Positions 57,769 through 64,000 of a stretch of 64,000 nt of DNA are shown here, piece after piece. Both the position numbers and the translations under genes were made by a program. The notes under the pieces are model-generated. The model ran no database searches and was not told the DNA's origin. It saw only the letters and a list, made by a program, of their open reading frames with translations. The stretch's first letter is position 1, and each line of letters begins with the position of its first letter. The DNA is from Dendrobium chrysotoxum (Eukaryota > Streptophyta > Magnoliopsida > Asparagales > Orchidaceae). The stretch lies in assembly GCA_019925795.1 (NCBI GenBank), contig CM034297.1, positions 46,026,683-46,090,682 of the forward strand, in the 5' to 3' direction.

Positions 57769-59026
57769 ATTGATCATGTGATTAGGGGATTAATTATGGT
57801 AAAATTGCTCGATCAGATCATACAGGACGATCAGTGACGATCTTACTGGACGACCTGAGAGATACATGGGACTATACTTGATCGTCCTGCATCGTCCAAG
57901 ATGAAAAATCATGATTTTCTTCTAATCGTAAAAGACATCGTATGGGATGACCTGAGGGATATATGGGACGATATTTAAATTGTCGCCCATCATCGCCTTT
58001 CATACTAGACGATTAGTATAATATCTTGAGTAATCATACAGTACGATCACAGAATCGTAGTGGACGATCAGCACAAATACTTGACCTGATTGTATAGAGC
58101 AATATGGATCGTACTGGCTGAAAGGGCTATTTTGTACTAATCATATAAGACGATCTAGCGATTGTACTGGACGATCTTTGACAGCAAATTAAAAATTAGG
58201 GCTTCTTTGGAGGCTCTCTATTTAATCTCTTACATTGTCTTGTGAGAGATCTTTTTCTGTTATTTGGTTTGAGAGAGGTTTTAGAGAAGAAAGAGAGAGA
58301 GAGAGAGAGTGCTTGGTGAGAGAAGAAAGGGAGACATTCTTGTAAGGGGGAGTTGTGAGGGATTCACAAAGGTTACTCCAAGCAAGGTTTCCACTGTCTT
58401 CTTTAAACTACTGTCTTGATTCCTTGGTGGCTCTAGGGAGACATTCTTCAGCATCAGATCAAGATTCTCTGCCTACTCCAGGAGGGAGTAAAAGAATTCA
58501 GGTTCTCTGACTACACTAGGAGGGAGTAAAAGGATTGAAGTTCTCTGCCTACTCCAGGAGGGAGTAAAAGGATTCAGGTTCTCTACCTATACCATGAGGG
58601 TGTAAAAGATTCAAGGTTCGTTGTCATCACCGAGAGGGTGTAAAAGCATTTGGTTCTCTACCACACTAGGAAGGTAAAAGGGATTCTGTAAGGGCTTCTC
58701 CGTCTAGCTGTGGGGGATAATGGAGATACACTAAAAGGTTTAGTGCAATACTCGGAGGAGGCCTCTGGGGAGTGGACGTAGGTCAGACTTGATTGAACAA
58801 CTATAAAATTCTACGTGTTCGTTCTTTTACTTTTTTGCATTTAATTTTCGTATTTTTCTGTGATTTACTGTGTGGTTGGAAAAATTTTGATTTTGTTATT
58901 ATAAAATTGATCTGCTTCTGCATCAAAGGATTTTTTTTATTAAAGAATTTTTAAATTACTTATTCACCCCCCCTTGGTTAGCCTCGGGCTAGTTCTTAGA
59001 GGTTTAACAATCTCCACAAACTTTCA
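57769..59026 (+). repeat. 5' LTR of element F, right part
   Basis: Rest of the palindrome array (about 57805-58175), TATA-like CTATTTAATC at 58218-58227, GA run, leader hairpin repeats 58460-58680 with three stem types (ACTCC/GGAGT, ATACC/GGTGT, TCACC/GGGTG-like), and LTR end CTTTCA at 59026. Confidence 0.88.
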
Positions 59027-59028
59027 AG

Positions 59029-59040
59029 TGGTATCAGAGT
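59029..59040 (+). promoter_or_regulatory. Primer-binding site, element F
   Basis: TGGTATCAGAGT, eleven of twelve bases as in the initiator-Met complement. Confidence 0.88.
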
Positions 59041-59084
59041 GGGATTCATAAATTAAATTTTAGAAAACTTTTAAAAAAAGATTA

Positions 59085-60852
59085 TCGGCTAACTTTAGAA
59101 ATTGTAACACTATAAAAAGATATTCAATCACACGACCACCTTTATTTGATAATATTCTATTTGATTTTTGACAATTTTGCATGTCTACCTTTTTATAATC
59201 TATAGATTATCACATGTGGATGTTAGTTCAGGAAAGACATTCTGCACCTTCACGCTTAGTTAATGACATTAAAACTGAACTTCTTTTTTCTGAATAGAGC
59301 ATAGAAGATAGAGATTTAGCCCAACTGAATGCAAAATGTCTGAACTATTTCTGTGCTTTAAAATCTAAAGATTACTTGCGTGTTTCTACTTGTACTACTG
59401 GCAAAGAGATTTAGGACAAACTCTACAGAACTTATGAAGGAACAAATGAAGTAAAATAATCTATGTTGAATATTCTGCTTTATTATTACGAACTCTTTCG
59501 CATGAAACCTAGTGAATCAATTTCTGAAATATATGCTAGGTTCACTCAGATTGTTACTTCCTTACATGCCTTAGGAAGAGAACTTACTAATTATGAAAAA
59601 GTTAACAAGATCTTGCGTTACTTACCTACTTCCTATAATGCAAAAATTACTGTTATAACTGAATCTAAAGATCTGAATGTTTACTCTATTGATAACTTAT
59701 TTGAATCACTCATTGCTTATGAGCAAGGAGTGAGTCAAAGACGGCTTGATGCAGGTGAAAAGAGAAAGGAGAAAATTGTGGTCTTAAAGGTTAACGATTC
59801 TGATACTGACAATTCTGCACCTAATGATAATGATGACATTGCACTGATGACAAGACAATTTAAAAGCTTTCTAAAGAAAAAGCAAAAGCGTCGTCAGCAA
59901 TGGAATAAAGGTAAAGCTAATAAAAATTTTAAGGTTTATGTTGATGTTATATGTTTTGAATGCAGGAAGCCATGGCACTTAAAGTCGAATTGCCCAAATC
60001 TAAAAACTCATCCAATCAAGGAGAAGAGTGAAGAAAAATATAAGTTCAAAAAGGGCAAGCAAAGGACACAAAAGGCTTTCTGGGTAGACTCTGGTTCAGA
60101 CTCATCTGAAATAGAAGCATAAGAGGAGATAACCAACTTGTGCTTAATAAAAGATAGCCATCTTGATCATTATGATCAAGAGGAGGTCAGTGAGCTTTCC
60201 TATAATGAATTATTTGAAGTTTCTGAAAGAATTCATACTATATATAGGAAGCTCAAAAAATTACATGCAAATCTTAAATCTGACTTTTCAAATATACAGA
60301 AAGAGCATGAATGCCTCAAGAAAGATCATTCCACTTTGGATAGTAATCACATGACTTTATTGGATGAATTTGATACTTTAAACAAGAAGCATCTTGATCT
60401 AACTGATAAGCATAATTCCTTAAAAGCATCCCATATTGATTTAGAAAATTTATTTAAGAAATTAAAGACATGTTTAGATGAAGCTGATGATAGGGAGCAT
60501 GCATTGAAAATTAAAAATTCAATTCTTGAAAGTGCAAACCAATTTTTACAAATCAAATTAAATGTTTTCAAAGAAAATAAAATATCACATACACTTGTAC
60601 AATTATACAATCCATCACCACAGCATGCATCATTCAAATTTAGGAAGAGACACCATAACTCACATAGATTAGTAAACCATTTATCTGGTGTTAGATATAG
60701 GATATATCTCTCACACTTGCACTATCCACCATAAAATACATTTGGTGTGGAGACTAAAATTGCATAATTCACAGCATAGCATGCAAGCATTTCATCTCAC
60801 ATTTCATAAGGTGGAATCCAAACTTATTTGGGTTCCTAAATCTAACCATTGA
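59085..60852 (+). pseudogene. Gag, element F
   Basis: The start codon present in B and D is changed to TCG here. The N-terminal domain has stops to 59460, then is open 59463-60122, including CCHC knuckle CFECRKPWHLKSNC (59952-59993, Gly changed to Trp). After one stop the coiled coil is open 60138-60734. The second CCHC-like motif is deleted (RYRIYLSH instead of CGMLGH). Ends IWVPKSNH at double TGA (60850-60855). Confidence 0.87.
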
Positions 60853-60860
60853 TGATTTGT

Positions 60861-62290
60861 AGGGATGCTCTCACAAAAGGCCTAGTGAGAGTATGTGGTA
60901 CCTGAACAGCGGATATTCAAGGCATATGACTGGAGATGCAAATCAATTCATTTTGTTGGAGGCCAGGGTAGGAGGCAAGGTGACACTTGGTGATAATACT
61001 ACTAAGAGAGTAGTGGGCTCAGGTATAATTGACAACTCAAAAAATTTCCTCATTGAAAATATTTTACTAGTATATGGCTTAAAACATAATTTGCTCAGCT
61101 TAAGCCAGCTCTGTGATAAAGGCTTCAGCATCAAATTTTTATCTACCAGTTGCATGATAAGCTTAAATAAAAATATTATGCTGCAAGGAAAAAAATTAAT
61201 AATATTTACATGCTTGATTTAAACTGTGTTAAACCTGCTGCTTCTTTTTGCCTAAAAATTATTGTTGATGAATCCTAATTATGACATAGGAGATTGTGTC
61301 ATGCAAGTATGAAAAACTTTAGAAAAATCACCCAAAAAAACTTAGTGAGAGGCATATCCAAACTAGAGTTCACTAAGGATCACATGTGTGATGTCTGTCA
61401 GTTAGGAAAGTAAGTCAAATCCTCCTTTCACTCAATTAAGGATATTAATACTAGCAAACTTTTAGAAGTCCTTCGCATGGATCTTTTTGGACCTGTTAAC
61501 ACTACAAGCCTAGGAGGAAAATTTTTTAGGTATGTGATTGTTGATGATTACTCGAGGTTTACTTAGGTTAGATTTCTATCTCATAAAAGTGAATCATTCG
61601 AGAAATTTAGGATATTCTTCATTTGGATTTAGAGGAAGCTACATTATGAAATTCTGGCAATTCATAATGATCATGATGGAGAGTTTAAAAATAAAAATTT
61701 TGAATCTTACTGCAAGGAGCAAAGGATAGATCACAACTTTTCAGCTCCAAGAATCTCTCAGTAAAATGGGGTAGCTGAAAAAGAACAAAACCCTGGTAGA
61801 AGATGCCAGAGCCATGTAAGTTGAATACTCACTTTCTAAATACTTCTGGGCAGAAACAATGAATACAGCCTGTTATGTTCTAAATAGGGTTAATGTTAGA
61901 TCCAAACTGAATAAGACACCCTATGATATCTTTAAGGGTAGGACACCTAATCTCTCTCACCTTTATGTCTTTGGAAGTAAAGTGTTCATTTTGAATAATG
62001 AGAAATTTCTACTAGAAAAGTTTGACTCAAATCTGTTGAAGGAGTGTTCCTAGGGTATTCAAATATTGGAAAATTCTATAAAATTTTTAATAAAAAGACA
62101 TTGGTGGTAGAGGAGACCACTCATATTGTATTTGATGAATTTGATAAATCTAGAGGATCTAAGGTAAAAGAAGAAGAAGATGTAGAAATCACCCAAGGAG
62201 TAGAATCTATAAATCTAAAGAAAAGGGTAGAACCTGAATTTTACTACCTAGAGAATGGAGATATTCTTCAAGTCATTATAAAGAATTGAT
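60861..62290 (+). pseudogene. Protease and integrase part of Pol, element F
   Basis: Protease piece open 60893-61222; the active Asp is Asn (WYLNSGYSRHM). HHCC region about 61280-61410. Integrase core about 61475-61800 has stops and shifts; HNDHDGEF and GVAEK are legible. C-terminal pieces 61859-62053 and 62044-62289 overlap in different frames. Confidence 0.85.
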
Positions 62291-63900
62291 TTTAGAAGAC
62301 TCATTTGAAGGTGTTAGAACTATGCATGGACTTAAAAAAGAAGTAAACCACTCTGCCTTCATCTCAATGACTTAACCCACCAACATAAATCAAGCCCTAT
62401 CTGATGAATTCTGGATCCTAGCCATATAAGAAGAGTTAAGTCAATTTATGAGAAATGATGTTTAGAAACTAGTTGAAAGAGCTAAGGACTAGAGTGTTGT
62501 TGGAACTAAATGGGTTTTTAAAAATAAAATGAATGATTCTAGTGTAGTGGTTAGAAACAAGCAAAATTAGTGGCTAAGCGGTACAACTAGATAGAATGAA
62601 TTGATTTTGAAGAGACCTTTTCCCCTGTAGCTATATTGAAAGCCATTAGGGTGCTACTAGCCCTTACTTATTTTAAGGGATTCAAACTATACTAAATGGA
62701 TGTCAAAAGTGCCTTTTCTGAATGGGTTAATAAAAGAAGATATGTATATTGAACAACCCACAGGCTTTGAAAATTCATAATTTTTTAATCATGTGTTCAA
62801 ATTAAAAAAAGGTATTATATGGACTAAAATAAGAACTCAGAGCATAGTATGAAAGGCTAAACACATTCCTACTATAGAGAACCTTTGTTAAGGGGAGGGT
62901 AGCCACTTTATTTCTAAAAAAGGTAGGAAATGAACTACTCATTATCCAAATTTATGTTGATGATATTCTGTTTGGATCTTCTGATAAAAATCTTTGTGAT
63001 GAATTTTCAAAATAATGAGTAAGGAGTTTGAGATGAGTATGATGGGAGAACTGACCTACTTTCTTGAATTTAGTATAAGGCAGAAGGATGATGAAATTGT
63101 TGTTAGTCAATCAAAATATATTAAGGACATACTTAACAAATATGAAATGGATAAAGCTAAGCCAATAAACACTCTCATGAGTTCTACTGTTTAATTAGAT
63201 AAGGATTCAAATGAAAAATCAATTGATCAAAAAAAATACAGGGGAATAATTAGATCACTTCTTTATTTGACTGCTAGTAGATCTGATATTATATTTAGTG
63301 TTTATCTCTATGTTAGATTTTAAGCTGATCCAAAAGAGTCCCACTTGACTGATATTAAGAGAATCCTTAAATTTCTCCTAGGAACTCAAGACTTAGGAAT
63401 CTGGTATTCTAGGCATAGCACTTCCTTTGAAATCATAGGATATTCTGATTCAGATTGTGTAGGATGCAGAGTTGATAGGAAAAGCACTTCTGGAATATAT
63501 CAATTCATAGGAAAGTCCTTAGTCTCCTGGTCCAGTAGAAAATAGAACTCAGTTGCCCTGTCCACTGTTGAAGCTGAATACATAGCCTTAGGAAGTTGTG
63601 TGGCCCAAGTCCTTTGGTTAAAAGAATAAATAATATATTTAGGATTACATGTAGGCACTATTTCAATCTTATGTTATAACATTAGTGCCATCTATATTTC
63701 AAAGAATCCAATCCAACATTCTAGGACAAAACACATAAATATAATACATCATTTCATTAGGGACCATGTTACTAAAGGAGACAGAGATACGCCATATAGG
63801 TACTGAAAATTAACTTGCTGATATTTTTACAAAACCAATGGCTTTTTAAATCTTCAGCACCTTAAGAATCAGATTAGGTGTGAAAAATATTCATGCTTGA
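62291..63900 (+). pseudogene. Reverse transcriptase and RNase H part of Pol, element F
   Basis: Heavily shifted. IYVDDILFG (about 62950-62976), MSKEFEMSMMGELTYFLEF, YEMDKAKPINT, RNase H YSDSDCVGCRVDRKSTSGIY (63442-63501) and ALSTVEAEYIALGSC are legible. Stop at 63898-63900, as in the other copies. Confidence 0.85.
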
Positions 63901-64000
63901 AATTGATGCTTTTTGCTTTTGATTTTTTTTTATTTTTATTTTATATTTTTGTTTCTTTTTATGTATTTTTGTTTTATACTTTTGATTTTATATTATTTTT

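Larger units (their letters stand above)
53187..64000 (+). mobile_element. Sirevirus-type copia element F (runs off the window)
   Basis: Starts TGTTGCAACTCTGG at 53187; possible target copy ATTGT at 53182-53186. 5' LTR in two parts (53187-53710 and 57769-59026, 1782 bp together) around insertion G, then PBS, gag, pol, and the beginning of the 3' UTR. The 3' LTR and any ORF3 lie beyond the window. Many stops and shifts; the gag ATG is lost. Confidence 0.88.

Noticed and set aside
1..64000. tRNA or rRNA genes
   Set aside because: None recognised. The tRNA-like matches are only the 12-base primer-binding sites.

Overview
This window is plant nuclear DNA, almost certainly from a flowering plant. 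It is AT-rich and dominated by nested LTR retrotransposons. Only one host-like gene is visible, an intron-containing mTERF-family gene at about 49.8-50.9 kb. I cannot name the species.

Most of the window (about 2.5-40.5 kb and 53.2-64 kb) holds five copies, called A, B, C, D and F here, of one Ty1/copia family of the Sirevirus type. The signs are long LTRs (1.7-1.9 kb when complete), a primer-binding site matching initiator-Met tRNA (TGGTATCAGAGC-like), Gag with a CCHC knuckle followed by a long coiled coil, a Pol with order protease, integrase, YVDD reverse transcriptase and RNase H, several polypurine tracts before the 3' LTR, and in copies A and D a third ORF after pol. Every copy is broken by stops and frameshifts.

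Layout: a Ty3/gypsy element G1 on the minus strand (1-2460 and 21767-24879) is split by A (+, 2461-21766, target duplication CTTTT). A is split by B (+, 8281-18048, duplication GATTT). C (-, 24880-27645 and 39581-40495, 5'-truncated) is split by D (-, 27646-39580, duplication CTCTT). Next comes a short gypsy-like element H (40496-42660, left end lost), a CCACC-rich block (43.86-44.19 kb), a deletion-derived gypsy element E (45382-47246, duplication GAGCC), an old LTR-like stretch, the mTERF gene, a LINE 3' end (51.5-52.7 kb), and copy F (+, 53187 to the window end), whose 5' LTR is split by a 4.05-kb insertion G (53711-57763, duplication CCTAA).

The most interesting signal is cis-regulatory and structural. 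(1) The LTRs carry arrays of a 15-17 bp palindrome (ATCGTCC-N-GGACGAT or a GTAC-type variant) just before a CTATTTAAG TATA-like box. The same palindrome array plus TATA-like box recurs inside the element, directly before ORF3, which suggests a second, internal promoter. (2) The LTR leader and the 3' UTR each contain tandem hairpin repeats whose stems differ between copies by paired changes, as expected for selected RNA structures. ORF3 with its promoter behaves as a cassette, present in A and D and absent from B and C.
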